A stretch of 43,159 nucleotides of DNA from an uncultured Eubacteriales bacterium (GTDB taxonomy: Bacteria > Bacillota > Clostridia > Oscillospirales > CAG-382), in assembly GCA_934446095.1 (NCBI GenBank), contig CAKSDR010000010.1, positions 1-43,159 on the forward strand, given 5' to 3'. Positions 1 through 8,252 of the stretch are shown here, one piece after another; within the stretch, counting starts at the first letter, position 1, and every line of letters starts with the position of its first letter. The position numbers and the translations under genes were made by a program. A model generated the notes under the pieces. That model saw only the letters and a list, made by a program, of their open reading frames with translations, was not told where the DNA came from and did not search any database.

Positions 1-2
1 GT

Positions 3-506
3 GTTACCACAGGCGCTTTTTACGGCTACTACAAAAGCAAAGAAGAACTGTTCGACGCCTTAGTTAAAGAACAGTATGATGTTTTTATGAAAATGTTTAC
101 GGGTGCGCAGGACGAATTTGCAAAGCAGACGCCCGAAAACCAACGCGTCAATATGGGTGAATACTCAGGCAAACAAATGATGGAAATGACAAAGTATGCA
201 TATGACAACATTGATGCTTTCAAATTACTTCTTTGCTGCAGCGAGGGAACGCGTTATGAAAACATGGTTCATGATATGGTTGAAATCGAAGTAAACGCCA
301 CACATGCATTTGCAAAGACGATGGAAGGTTTGGGTTTGCCGGAATATACTGTAGACCCGTACCTTGAACATATGCTTGTCAGCGGAATGTTTACTGCTTT
401 TTTCGAACTGATTATACATGATGTTCCTTATGAAAGAGCAAAGATATATGTTAAAGAACTAAAGGAATTTCATATCGCCGGCTGGCGAAAAATTATGGGG
501 TTTTAA
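3..506 (+). CDS. TetR/AcrR family transcriptional regulator, 5' end missing
   Basis: The reading frame is open from the left edge of the window, so the gene starts upstream. The first visible residues (TGAFYGYYKSKEELFDAL) match the end of the TetR helix-turn-helix: a Gly-x-Phe-Tyr-x-(Y/H)-(Y/F)-x-(S/N)-K turn followed by the start of helix 4. The remaining 140 or so residues are the ligand-binding helical domain, which does not reveal the effector. About 167 residues are visible. It sits 106 nt upstream of two ABC transporter genes on the same strand, a common arrangement for a local repressor of an efflux or uptake pump. That regulatory link is inferred from position. An internal ATG at 87 lies inside the protein and is not a real start. 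Confidence 0.88.
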   Translation, partial: VTTGAFYGYYKSKEELFDALVKEQYDVFMKMFTGAQDEFAKQTPENQRVNMGEYSGKQMMEMTKYAYDNIDAFKLLLCCSEGTRYENMVHDMVEIEVNATHAFAKTMEGLGLPEYTVDPYLEHMLVSGMFTAFFELIIHDVPYERAKIYVKELKEFHIAGWRKIMGF

Positions 507-612
507 TCCCTTTAATTTTTCCCCTCCGGTTACCCACTGCTAACTGCGTGGATATTCGGAAAAAATATAACGTTTCCTTTATCATATAATAAATTTTTAG
601 GAGGATTTTGCC

Positions 613-2382
613 TTGAAAAAACAATCCGATTTATCAAGGCTGATGAATTTTGCCGGAAGTCATAAATATTTTACTTATGCTTCCTGGATATTATCAGCCA
701 TAAGTGCCTTAACCGCGCTTGTCCCTTTCTGGTACATATGGAAAATCATTAACGAAGTTTTAACTGTCGCCCCTGATTTTGAGCAGGCGAAAAATTTGCC
801 GCATTACGGCTGGATGGCTGTACTGTTTGCTGTTTCATCTCTTCTCATTTACATCGGCGGACTTATGTGTTCTCATATAGCGGCATTTCGTGTTGCCACA
901 AATATAAGAATTGAAGCGGTAGAGCATATTGCAAAACTTCCTTTAGGTTTTACCGACCGTTTCGGCAGCGGAAAACTTCGTAAAATCATCAATGATTCAA
1001 CTGCCGCTACAGAAACATATTTGGCGCATCAGCTTCCCGATAAATATGCCGCAATTGCAACTCCGATAGGCCTTATCGCGTTGCTTTTCGTATTTGATTG
1101 GCGGCTTGGATTTTTGAGTCTTATTCCTGTGGTATTAGGCTTTGTTATTATTTCTGCCATGACAGGCAAGCGAATGGCAGAAAAAATGAAACAATACGGG
1201 AACGCATTGGCGGCAATGTCTAACGAAGCGGTTGAATACGTGCGGGGCATTCCCGTTGTAAAAACTTTCGGGCAGACAATATTTTCATTTAAAAAATTCA
1301 AGAAAACGATTGACGAATATCAGAAATGGGTAATTGCCTACACTAAAGAACTGCGGCTTCCCATGATACTATATACCGCTGCGATTAACGCCGTATTTGC
1401 CTTTCTGATTGCAGGGGCGCTGATCCTTACAAAAAACGGCGTGACTGACACATTTTTGCTGAATTTATTGTTTTATATTATCATCACACCCGTAATTACC
1501 ATAACTCTTACAAAAATCATGTATATGAGCGAGAGTCAGTTGGTAGTTGCCGACGCTATGCAGAGGATAGATTCTGTCCTGAACGCAGAACCGATGCCGG
1601 AGGCTGCTGATGCAAAACTTTCTCAGGATTCTTCTGTTGAACTTCAGAACGTTCATTTCAGTTATGACAATAAAAAGGAAGTAATAAAGGGAATAAGCCT
1701 GAAAATCGAACCCGGCAAGACGGTAGCATTTGTCGGCCCGTCCGGCGGAGGGAAATCCACACTTGCAAGTCTTATTTCCAGATTTTTTGACGTGCAGGAC
1801 GGCAGTATAAAAATCGGCGGCACAGATGTCAGAAACATTCCGAAAAACGAACTTATGAACACAGTGTCTTTCGTATTTCAGAGCAGCAGACTTATCAAGG
1901 CTTCCATTCTCGATAATGTCAAAATGGGAAAACCCGACGCTTCCCGCGAAGAAGTTATGGCAGCGCTTAAAACTGCTCAGTGTATGGATATTATTGAAAA
2001 ATTCCCGAAAGGTTTGGATACCGTTATCGGAACAAAAGGCGTTTATCTTTCAGGCGGCGAACAGCAGCGTATTGCCATTGCCCGTGCCGTGCTGAAAAAT
2101 ACGCCCGTGATTATTCTTGACGAAGCCACAGCTTTTGCAGACCCGGACAATGAGGCAAAAGTACAAAAGGCCTTCGGAGAACTTGCAAAAGACAAAACCG
2201 TTATTATGATTGCTCATCGGCTTTCAACCGTGGCAAATGCAGACTGCATTTATGTCATTAAAGACGGAGTGGTTGTTGAAAGCGGTAAGCGCGAAGATCT
2301 CTGTAAAAATAACGGTTTGTTTGCAGGCATGTGGGAAAATTACCAGGCTTCCGTATTGTGGAAAGTAACAAAGAAGGGGTAA
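613..2382 (+). CDS. ABC transporter half-transporter (fused permease and ATPase), subunit 1
   Basis: This 589-residue protein has an ABC exporter-type membrane domain (about residues 1-320, several hydrophobic helices) followed by a nucleotide-binding domain. In the latter I see Walker A GPSGGGKST near residue 375, signature LSGGEQQ near 479, Walker B VIILDEA near 500 and an AHR H-loop near 534. The start is TTG at 613, supported by AGGAGG at 599-604 with 8-nt spacing; no ATG is nearby. The next gene begins 6 nt after its stop and encodes a similar half-transporter, so the two probably form a heterodimer. Substrate cannot be read from sequence. Drug or peptide export is common for this fold, but YbtPQ/IrtAB-type siderophore importers also have it. 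The upstream TetR gene may regulate it. Confidence 0.93.
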   Translation: MKKQSDLSRLMNFAGSHKYFTYASWILSAISALTALVPFWYIWKIINEVLTVAPDFEQAKNLPHYGWMAVLFAVSSLLIYIGGLMCSHIAAFRVATNIRIEAVEHIAKLPLGFTDRFGSGKLRKIINDSTAATETYLAHQLPDKYAAIATPIGLIALLFVFDWRLGFLSLIPVVLGFVIISAMTGKRMAEKMKQYGNALAAMSNEAVEYVRGIPVVKTFGQTIFSFKKFKKTIDEYQKWVIAYTKELRLPMILYTAAINAVFAFLIAGALILTKNGVTDTFLLNLLFYIIITPVITITLTKIMYMSESQLVVADAMQRIDSVLNAEPMPEAADAKLSQDSSVELQNVHFSYDNKKEVIKGISLKIEPGKTVAFVGPSGGGKSTLASLISRFFDVQDGSIKIGGTDVRNIPKNELMNTVSFVFQSSRLIKASILDNVKMGKPDASREEVMAALKTAQCMDIIEKFPKGLDTVIGTKGVYLSGGEQQRIAIARAVLKNTPVIILDEATAFADPDNEAKVQKAFGELAKDKTVIMIAHRLSTVANADCIYVIKDGVVVESGKREDLCKNNGLFAGMWENYQASVLWKVTKKG

Positions 2383-2388
2383 CGGGTT

Positions 2389-4122
2389 ATGATAAAACTG
2401 ATTCAAAGGGCAACAGCCTCAACAAAAGACGGAGCAATCGGTCTTATAAAAGGAATTATTGCAAGTGCTCTGCAAAATATTTCATTTATGTTACCCACAT
2501 CGCTTCTGTACTTTATTGTATCTGACCTGTTAAACGGTGGAGTACCAAATGGCAAAGTATACTTTTATATAGCAGGGTGTATTGTTTGCATCGCCCTGAT
2601 TATGATTACAACGCGCTTTCAGTACAACTCCACATATTTTACAACCTATGAGGAAAGCGGAAAACGCAGACTCGCCCTTGCGGAGCAACTTCGCAAACTC
2701 CCCCTCTCTTTCTTCGGAAAGAAAGATCTTGCCGATCTTACAAGCACAATTATGTCTGACTGCGAAGTATTGGAAAAGAACTGCTCACACTTTATTCCGG
2801 CAATGTTCGGCTCCCTTATCTCAACAATTTTGATTTCCGCAGGCCTTTTTGCCTTTGACTGGCGTATGGCAATTGCGGCATTATGGGTAGTTCCCGTATC
2901 TGTGCTGATTGTGATTTTAAGTTACAGGGTACAAGACGGCATCCAAAAGCGCATTGTTTCTGCAAAACTGACGTGCGCCGACGGCATTCAGGAATATATC
3001 GAAACTGTTCGTGATTTAAAAGCAAACAATGCGGAAAACACTTATCTTGATAATTTAAAAAACAAAATCCGCAGCGTTGAAAAGCAGTCTGTTTTTGCAG
3101 AACTCGGAACAGCTGTGTTCGTTGTATCTGCAAGCATGGTCTTAAAACTCGGTATCACCACAGTTGCGCTTGTGGGGTCTGTACAACTTGTAAAAGGAAA
3201 TATTGACATATTGACTTTCTTTATGTTCTTGCTGGTTGCTTCCCGGCTTTATGATCCGCTGCAGTCGTCACTTCAGAACCTTGCGGCAGTCATCGCCATG
3301 AGAACAAATGTAGGGCGCATGAACGAAATAATGAATCATCCGATTCAGCATGGCAGCAGACAGTTTACAAACAATGGCTGTGATATTACTTTTGATCATG
3401 TTGGTTTTGCATATAATTCAGGCGAAACTGTTCTTCGCGATGTGTCATTTACCGCAAAGCAAGGTGAAGTTACAGCGCTTGTAGGCCCGTCCGGCGGAGG
3501 AAAGACAACAATATCCCGTTTGGCTGCCCGTTTTTGGGATAATCAGAAAGGAACAATTACAGTTGGCGGCATGGATGTGTCAAAAATCGATCCCGAAGCA
3601 CTAATGTCCCTGTATTCTATTGTATTTCAGGATGTAACGCTTTTTGACAACACAATTATGGAAAATATCCGTATTGGCAAAAAAGACGCTACCGATGATG
3701 AGGTTATTGCAGCAGCACGCCTTGCAAATGTAGATGAATTTGCCGAAAAACTTCCTGACAAGTGGAATACCAATATCGGCGAAAACGGCTGCGAACTGTC
3801 AGGCGGTGAAAGACAGCGCATTTCCATTGCCCGTGCGTTTTTGAAAGACGCTCCCATTATCCTGCTTGACGAGGCAACCGCAAGTTTGGACGTGGAAAAC
3901 GAAACGCTGATACAAACTGCACTTTCCAGATTGATTAAGGATAAGACTGTAATGATTATAGCTCACCGCATGCGTACTATAGCGGGCGCGGATAAAATTG
4001 TTGTGCTGTCTGACGGCATCGTTTCAGAACAAGGCTCACCGGATGAACTTTATAAGAAAAACGGTATTTATACCCGCATGGCAGATCTGCAAAGCGACAG
4101 TCGAAACTGGGTGTTGAATTAA
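2389..4122 (+). CDS. ABC transporter half-transporter (fused permease and ATPase), subunit 2
   Basis: This 577-residue protein has the same layout as its upstream neighbour: a transmembrane domain (about residues 1-310) and a C-terminal ATPase. Walker A GPSGGGKTT is near residue 366, LSGGERQ near 470, Walker B IILLDEA follows, and an AHR H-loop lies near 525. Both members of the pair keep the Walker B glutamate, so neither shows an obviously degenerate ATP site. It starts with ATG 6 nt after the first subunit stops, implying co-translation, and a hairpin terminator follows the stop. It is most likely the partner of subunit 1 in one heterodimeric pump. Substrate and direction of transport are unknown. 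Confidence 0.93.
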   Translation: MIKLIQRATASTKDGAIGLIKGIIASALQNISFMLPTSLLYFIVSDLLNGGVPNGKVYFYIAGCIVCIALIMITTRFQYNSTYFTTYEESGKRRLALAEQLRKLPLSFFGKKDLADLTSTIMSDCEVLEKNCSHFIPAMFGSLISTILISAGLFAFDWRMAIAALWVVPVSVLIVILSYRVQDGIQKRIVSAKLTCADGIQEYIETVRDLKANNAENTYLDNLKNKIRSVEKQSVFAELGTAVFVVSASMVLKLGITTVALVGSVQLVKGNIDILTFFMFLLVASRLYDPLQSSLQNLAAVIAMRTNVGRMNEIMNHPIQHGSRQFTNNGCDITFDHVGFAYNSGETVLRDVSFTAKQGEVTALVGPSGGGKTTISRLAARFWDNQKGTITVGGMDVSKIDPEALMSLYSIVFQDVTLFDNTIMENIRIGKKDATDDEVIAAARLANVDEFAEKLPDKWNTNIGENGCELSGGERQRISIARAFLKDAPIILLDEATASLDVENETLIQTALSRLIKDKTVMIIAHRMRTIAGADKIVVLSDGIVSEQGSPDELYKKNGIYTRMADLQSDSRNWVLN

Positions 4123-4123
4123 T

Positions 4124-4156
4124 AAAGCGGCGGCAGAGATTTTTCTCTGCCGCTTT
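4124..4156 (+). terminator. Probable intrinsic terminator after the ABC half-transporter pair
   Basis: An inverted repeat GCGGCAGAG (4130-4138) / CTCTGCCGC (4145-4153) has an ATTTTT loop and extends to AAA/TTT at its base if a three-base bulge is allowed. It starts immediately after the stop codon of the second subunit. The U-tract after the stem is short, so termination may be incomplete. Confidence 0.6.
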
Positions 4157-4200
4157 CGACGATAAATATGATTTTTTTACAAAATCTTCTCTATTGCTTC

Positions 4201-4229
4201 TTGACAAAATCTTTTGACCGGAGTATAAT
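4201..4229 (+). promoter_or_regulatory. Consensus sigma-A promoter for the ABC ATPase/FtsX permease operon
   Basis: TTGACA at 4201-4206 and TATAAT at 4224-4229 are both perfect hexamers with an exact 17-nt spacer. Transcription should begin near 4236, just before the first of two inverted repeats. The leader to the ATG at 4366 would be about 130 nt. Confidence 0.8.
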
Positions 4230-4237
4230 TGTTTTTG

Positions 4238-4253
4238 GTTAGCCGAGCTTAAC
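4238..4253. promoter_or_regulatory. Candidate operator 1 (GTTAGC-type inverted repeat)
   Basis: GTTAGC-CGAG-CTTAAC is an imperfect inverted repeat, with flanking TTT/AAA symmetry extending it to about 24 bp (4234-4257). It overlaps the predicted transcription start of the perfect promoter at 4201-4229, where a bound repressor would block RNA polymerase. The half-site recurs at 4284-4299. The pattern is reminiscent of DtxR/IdeR-family metalloregulator boxes, which is an inference only. Confidence 0.5.
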
Positions 4254-4283
4254 TAAATGGCGCGGTATAATTTAAGGCGATTT

Positions 4284-4299
4284 GTTAGCGATTGCTAAC
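4284..4299. promoter_or_regulatory. Candidate operator 2 (perfect GTTAGC-N4-GCTAAC inverted repeat)
   Basis: GTTAGC-GATT-GCTAAC is a perfect 6-bp inverted repeat with a 4-nt centre, the same geometry as the site 46 nt upstream. It lies in the leader of the ABC ATPase gene. Two copies of the same half-site spacing around one promoter argue for a dedicated regulator. In RNA it could instead form a small hairpin. Confidence 0.5.
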
Positions 4300-4365
4300 T
4301 TAAAAGACAAAAAACCGGCAAAGTCATTAAGAGCATTTAAGATTAATATATTAGGAGGCATAATT

Positions 4366-5067
4366 ATGGGAATTGTAGAATTTGAAAACGTCACCCGTAT
4401 TTATAAAACCGGTGATCATGAGTCAAAGGCTCTTGACGGAGTAAGTTTTACCCTTAAGGAAGGAAAATTTGTTGTTATTCTCGGCCCGTCTGGGGCGGGA
4501 AAAAGTACTCTTTTAAATATGCTGGGCGGGCTCGACAGTCCCACAAGCGGAACCATAAAGGTTTGCGGAAAAGACATATCCACGCTGTCAAACGACGAAC
4601 TTGCCGATTACCGTGCGTCGACCGTAGGCTTTGTATTTCAGTTTTATAATCTGGTGCCTACCTTAACTGCGCTTGAAAATGTAGCCCTTGTAAAAGACAT
4701 ATCAAAAAACTCTATTGATCCGAAAAAGATGCTTTCGGAAGTCGGTCTTGCAGATCATATGCACAATTTTCCGGCAGAGCTTTCCGGCGGTGAACAACAG
4801 AGAGTTTCCATTGCAAGAGCGCTTGCGAAAAACCCGAAAATTCTGCTTTGCGATGAACCTACCGGGGCTTTGGATTCCGAAACGGGTGTACTTGTTTTGA
4901 AATTGCTTCTTTCCATGGCAAAGAACTACGGCAAGACTATCGTTATCGTAACCCACAATCAAAACATAGCAAAAATGGCTGATGTGGTAATCCGTGTGAA
5001 AAACGGTAAAATAAAATCATTTGAGGAACAACCCTCGCCTATGAGCGCTGACGAAGTGGAGTGGTAA
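4366..5067 (+). CDS. ABC transporter ATP-binding protein (MacB/LolD-type)
   Basis: This is a stand-alone ABC ATPase of 233 residues with Walker A GPSGAGKST at residues 40-48, signature LSGGEQQ near 139, Walker B ILLCDEPTGALD, and an H-loop in the VTHNQ context. The DEPTGALD string and size place it in the MacB/LolD/FtsE-like group that partners FtsX-fold permeases. I chose ATG 4366 because TTAGGAGG lies 8 nt upstream; an in-frame ATG at 4282 falls inside the second candidate operator and has no ribosome binding site. The permease gene follows after 2 nt. Such pairs drive export, lipoprotein handling or antimicrobial-peptide defence; which applies here is not visible. Confidence 0.93.
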   Translation: MGIVEFENVTRIYKTGDHESKALDGVSFTLKEGKFVVILGPSGAGKSTLLNMLGGLDSPTSGTIKVCGKDISTLSNDELADYRASTVGFVFQFYNLVPTLTALENVALVKDISKNSIDPKKMLSEVGLADHMHNFPAELSGGEQQRVSIARALAKNPKILLCDEPTGALDSETGVLVLKLLLSMAKNYGKTIVIVTHNQNIAKMADVVIRVKNGKIKSFEEQPSPMSADEVEW

Positions 5068-5069
5068 AC

Positions 5070-7340
5070 ATGCTGAAGCGAAAACTTTTCAGAACTGCCT
5101 GGAACTATAAATTGCAGTTTATCTCAATGATAATTATGATCGCTATCGGAATCGGCATATTTCTTGGCTTTAATATGGAATGGCACAGCATCGAATCGGA
5201 CACTTCCTCTTTTTTTGAAAGCACAAATTATGCAGATTTTCGTATTTACTCCGAAAAGGGCTTTACCGATGACGATATTAAAAAAATTGAAAATATCGAC
5301 GGAGTCCGCGCGGCAACAAGATACCTTTCAGTCAATGTCGGAATAAAAGACACGAAAAAATCGGTTACACTGAATGTGTCTGAAAACTATAAAGTATCAA
5401 CAATGCTTGTAACAAGCGGTGCCGAATATGACAAAAATTCCGACGGAATCTGGCTTTCCGACAGATTTGCAAACGCCAACGATATTTCAATCGGAGATAC
5501 GCTGTGCTTTGTATATCAGGGACTCGAGATTAAAGGTAATGTCGTCGGTCTTTGCAAGAGCAGCGAAAATATGATATGTGTTGCAGACAGCAATCAGTTA
5601 ATGCCCGATTATAAAACGCACGGTTTTGCATATATAAGCCCGAAGAAACTTGAAAACTCTATCGGATTTGCTTTTTATCCGCAGATTAATGTGATTTCGG
5701 ATTTACAAAAGGCAGACCTTGAAGAAACAGTAAAAAAAGTGGTCGGAACCACATTACAGATAACCGATAAAGATCTTCACACCGCGTATGCAGGGGCAAA
5801 AAGCGAGGCTGAGGAAGGAAAAACCATGGGTTCTGTTCTGCCGGTCCTTTTCCTTGCAATCGCAATCTTAACAATGGTAACGACTATGCACCGAATCGCC
5901 GCAAACGAAAAGGTACAAATCGGCACGCTGAAAGCACTGGGCTTTCGCGACAGGAAAATATTATGGCATTACACCTCGTACGGACTTTTCATCGGTATCG
6001 CAGGAAGTCTTGCCGGCACAGCATTCGGCTACGGTATCGCAGCATTTATTATGAATCCGGCAGGAATGATGTCCACATATTTTGATCTGCCCGAGTGGAA
6101 ATTAACAATGCCTGCGTTTTGTATTCCCGTGATTTTACTTACAGTTGCGTTTTTAACGCTCATAAGTTATCTTTCAACAAAGAAAATGCTTGCAGGAACA
6201 GCGGCTGATGCGCTTCGCCCGTACACTCCCAAAGCAATGAAAAAAAGTGTTATTGAAAAACTGCCGTTTGTTTATAAACTGCCGTTTTCAGTTAAATGGA
6301 ATATCCGCGACATTGTCCGCCATAAAGCGCGTTCCGCAATGACACTGCTCGGCGTGTTCGGCTGTACGCTTCTTATTGTGGGCGGTCTCGGAATGAAAGA
6401 CACAATGGATAACTTTTTAAATCTTTTGGGAAATGATGTCAGCAATTATGTCACTAAAGTAAATATTTCCGAAAAAGCAAAAAACGAAGATGTTCTAAGA
6501 TTCTGCGAAGAACTTGCCGAAACTTGGCAGTCTGCCCTCGGAATCAGTTATAACGGGAATACGACAACGCTTGAAATATATAGTGGCGGCAATGACAAAA
6601 TACATTTTCTCACAGAAGATAACAATCAGTTTTATCTTGAGGATAACGGAGTTTATCTCTGCCTCAGATTAAAGGATACTGCAAAAATCGGCGACATCAT
6701 AGAAATATCCCCTTACGGAAGTGAAAAAACCTACCGCGTAAAGGTTTTGGGATATTACCGCTCGCTTGTCAACGAAGGCATGGTAATGTCTGAAACTTAT
6801 GCAAACGAACTTGGAATCGAGTATCACATAGGCACTGTCTATACAGATACACCGTCGGAAGACATACCGGTTTCCCCGGTCATTTCCGGAAAGCAGGATA
6901 AGGATACCGTAATGTCAAGTTACAACACCTTTTTGGACCTTATGGATCTTATGATTGCAATCCTCATCATCGCAGCCGTTATTCTTGGAATCGTAGTGCT
7001 TTATAATCTTGGCATTATGAGTTATGTTGAAAGGAACCGTGAATTTGCAACACTAAAAGTTCTCGGCTTCCGCGACCGTGCCATCGGGAAACTGCTTATC
7101 AGTCAGAACACATGGCTGACTTTCATAGGCATTCTGCTTGGGCTTCCGGGCGGAGCGCTGGTATTGAAAATTCTTGTTACAACGCTGGCAAGCGAATATG
7201 AATTGAATGTAACTCTTAGCGTCATCTCTTACGCTGTAAGTGTCCTGCTTACATTGGGTGTTTCTGTGCTTGTCAGCATCTCTGTTGCAAGAAAGAACCG
7301 GAAGATCGACATGGTCGGGGTTCTGAAGTTTGCAGAATAA
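5070..7340 (+). CDS. FtsX-like ABC transporter permease with two permease modules
   Basis: This protein of about 756 residues has a duplicated FtsX/MacB layout. It begins with one N-terminal helix (about residues 14-33), a large extracytoplasmic domain (about 40-245), and three helices (about 255-375). A second module follows: a helix near 420-440, a second extracellular domain, and three helices near 630-750. Both modules carry the KALGFRDRKI / KVLGFRDRAI cytoplasmic coupling motif, direct evidence of internal duplication. I prefer ATG 5070, with GGAG at 5058-5061 and 8-nt spacing, over GTG 5061, which overlaps the preceding gene's stop. It pairs with the ATPase immediately upstream. Similar proteins act as toxin or peptide exporters or as sensors of cell-wall antibiotics; the cargo is unknown. 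Confidence 0.92.
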   Translation: MLKRKLFRTAWNYKLQFISMIIMIAIGIGIFLGFNMEWHSIESDTSSFFESTNYADFRIYSEKGFTDDDIKKIENIDGVRAATRYLSVNVGIKDTKKSVTLNVSENYKVSTMLVTSGAEYDKNSDGIWLSDRFANANDISIGDTLCFVYQGLEIKGNVVGLCKSSENMICVADSNQLMPDYKTHGFAYISPKKLENSIGFAFYPQINVISDLQKADLEETVKKVVGTTLQITDKDLHTAYAGAKSEAEEGKTMGSVLPVLFLAIAILTMVTTMHRIAANEKVQIGTLKALGFRDRKILWHYTSYGLFIGIAGSLAGTAFGYGIAAFIMNPAGMMSTYFDLPEWKLTMPAFCIPVILLTVAFLTLISYLSTKKMLAGTAADALRPYTPKAMKKSVIEKLPFVYKLPFSVKWNIRDIVRHKARSAMTLLGVFGCTLLIVGGLGMKDTMDNFLNLLGNDVSNYVTKVNISEKAKNEDVLRFCEELAETWQSALGISYNGNTTTLEIYSGGNDKIHFLTEDNNQFYLEDNGVYLCLRLKDTAKIGDIIEISPYGSEKTYRVKVLGYYRSLVNEGMVMSETYANELGIEYHIGTVYTDTPSEDIPVSPVISGKQDKDTVMSSYNTFLDLMDLMIAILIIAAVILGIVVLYNLGIMSYVERNREFATLKVLGFRDRAIGKLLISQNTWLTFIGILLGLPGGALVLKILVTTLASEYELNVTLSVISYAVSVLLTLGVSVLVSISVARKNRKIDMVGVLKFAE

Positions 7341-7676
7341 TATAAAAAGTGCAAACCCTGAAAATCAAAGAATGAAAAGTTTTTTCATAGCATGAAACAA
7401 GCAAAAATCTGAAATTCTACCGTGATTTTCACGGCTGCCGCTTCGCAAATGCACTTGCAGACAGGCATAATAATAAACACATAAAAGGCTTATCTTACAA
7501 GCCTTCGGGCAGCAAAACGACCTATCTTGCGCAAACTTTATGCCATTGACGGCTGCGGAAAATGCTCCTGCGAGCAAATATTTTCTCTCATTGTATAACA
7601 AAAAAAGGGCAAGGTATTTTTCCTTGCCCTTCGATTTTGCAAATTTTAGCCTTACGGGTATATTTTACAACAAATA
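7341..7676. other. Intergenic stretch without a convincing gene
   Basis: 336 nt lie between the permease stop and the dpaB stop. Short hairpins are visible (CCGTG..CACGG near 7420-7436, AAGGCTT..AAGCCTT near 7486-7506) along with the minus-strand terminator at its right end. A 78-codon minus-strand frame at 7365-7601 has no ribosome binding site and an unconvincing composition, so I do not call it. No clear terminator for the plus-strand permease operon was found here. Confidence 0.6.
7598..7631 (-). terminator. Intrinsic terminator of the dpaA-dpaB operon
   Basis: A perfect 10-bp stem AAGGGCAAGG (7605-7614) / CCTTGCCCTT (7622-7631) with a 7-nt loop is followed, reading the minus strand, by a run of U residues (A-run at 7600-7606 on the plus strand). 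It lies 46 nt beyond the dpaB stop. Confidence 0.85.
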
Positions 7677-8252
7677 TTATAAACTTACCTTTTCTTCCGA
7701 AAATATCGGCTGAATCTGTTTTCCCTGCACCGCACATTTTATGCTTTCATAAACCTTTTCGAAATTGCAGACAAGAGAATTTGGTTTTCCCGATGCGTTA
7801 TCCTGACCAAAAGGGACAAAATAAATATTTTTTCTCTGCATAAGTTTTGATATGCTGACTGAGTTTCCGGAAAGGGCGTCGTTTGTGGCAAGCGCTATCA
7901 CAACCGGCCTTTCGTTCCGAAGCTGGGCTTTTGCCGCCATTGTGACAGGAGTATCACATATCCCGTTTGCCATTTTTGACATTGTATTTCCGGTGCACGG
8001 ACAGATGACAAGGCAATCAAGTTTTATTTTTGGCCCTATCGGTTCCGCCTCCGGAATCGTTCTTATAATATCCTTTCCGGTAATTTTCCTTATCTTTTCG
8101 TTATGGTCTGCGGCATTTCCGAATTTTGTGTCAAGAGAATACGCATTATATGACATAATAGGCAATATTTCTTCAGACCGACTTATCTCTTCAAGAACCC
8201 TTATCGCCTTTCCGAACGTGCAGAAAGAACCTGTCAACGCAAAACCTATCAT
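7677..8252 (-). CDS. dpaB: Dipicolinate synthase subunit B (SpoVFB)
   Basis: This 191-residue flavoprotein-like protein is the B subunit of dipicolinate synthase, which makes dipicolinic acid from dihydroxytetrahydrodipicolinate in the mother cell for loading into the spore core. The N-terminus MIGFALTGSFCTFGKAI and the internal CPCTGNTMSKMANGICDTPV stretch are typical of SpoVFB. The start overlaps the dpaA stop by 4 nt (ATGA), so translation is coupled. The length matches the family. Its presence marks the organism as a spore former that uses the classical SpoVF route, not the EtfA-dependent route reported for cluster I Clostridium. Confidence 0.95.
   Translation of the reverse strand: MIGFALTGSFCTFGKAIRVLEEISRSEEILPIMSYNAYSLDTKFGNAADHNEKIRKITGKDIIRTIPEAEPIGPKIKLDCLVICPCTGNTMSKMANGICDTPVTMAAKAQLRNERPVVIALATNDALSGNSVSISKLMQRKNIYFVPFGQDNASGKPNSLVCNFEKVYESIKCAVQGKQIQPIFSEEKVSL

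Noticed and set aside
585..590. TATAAT before the first ABC half-transporter as a promoter
   Set aside because: It lies only 8 nt from the ribosome binding site and has no -35 at the right distance; transcription from the TetR gene upstream is more likely.
7365..7601. 78-codon minus-strand open frame in the gap before dpaB
   Set aside because: No ribosome binding site, it crosses the dpaAB terminator region at its start, and the translated protein resembles no family I know.
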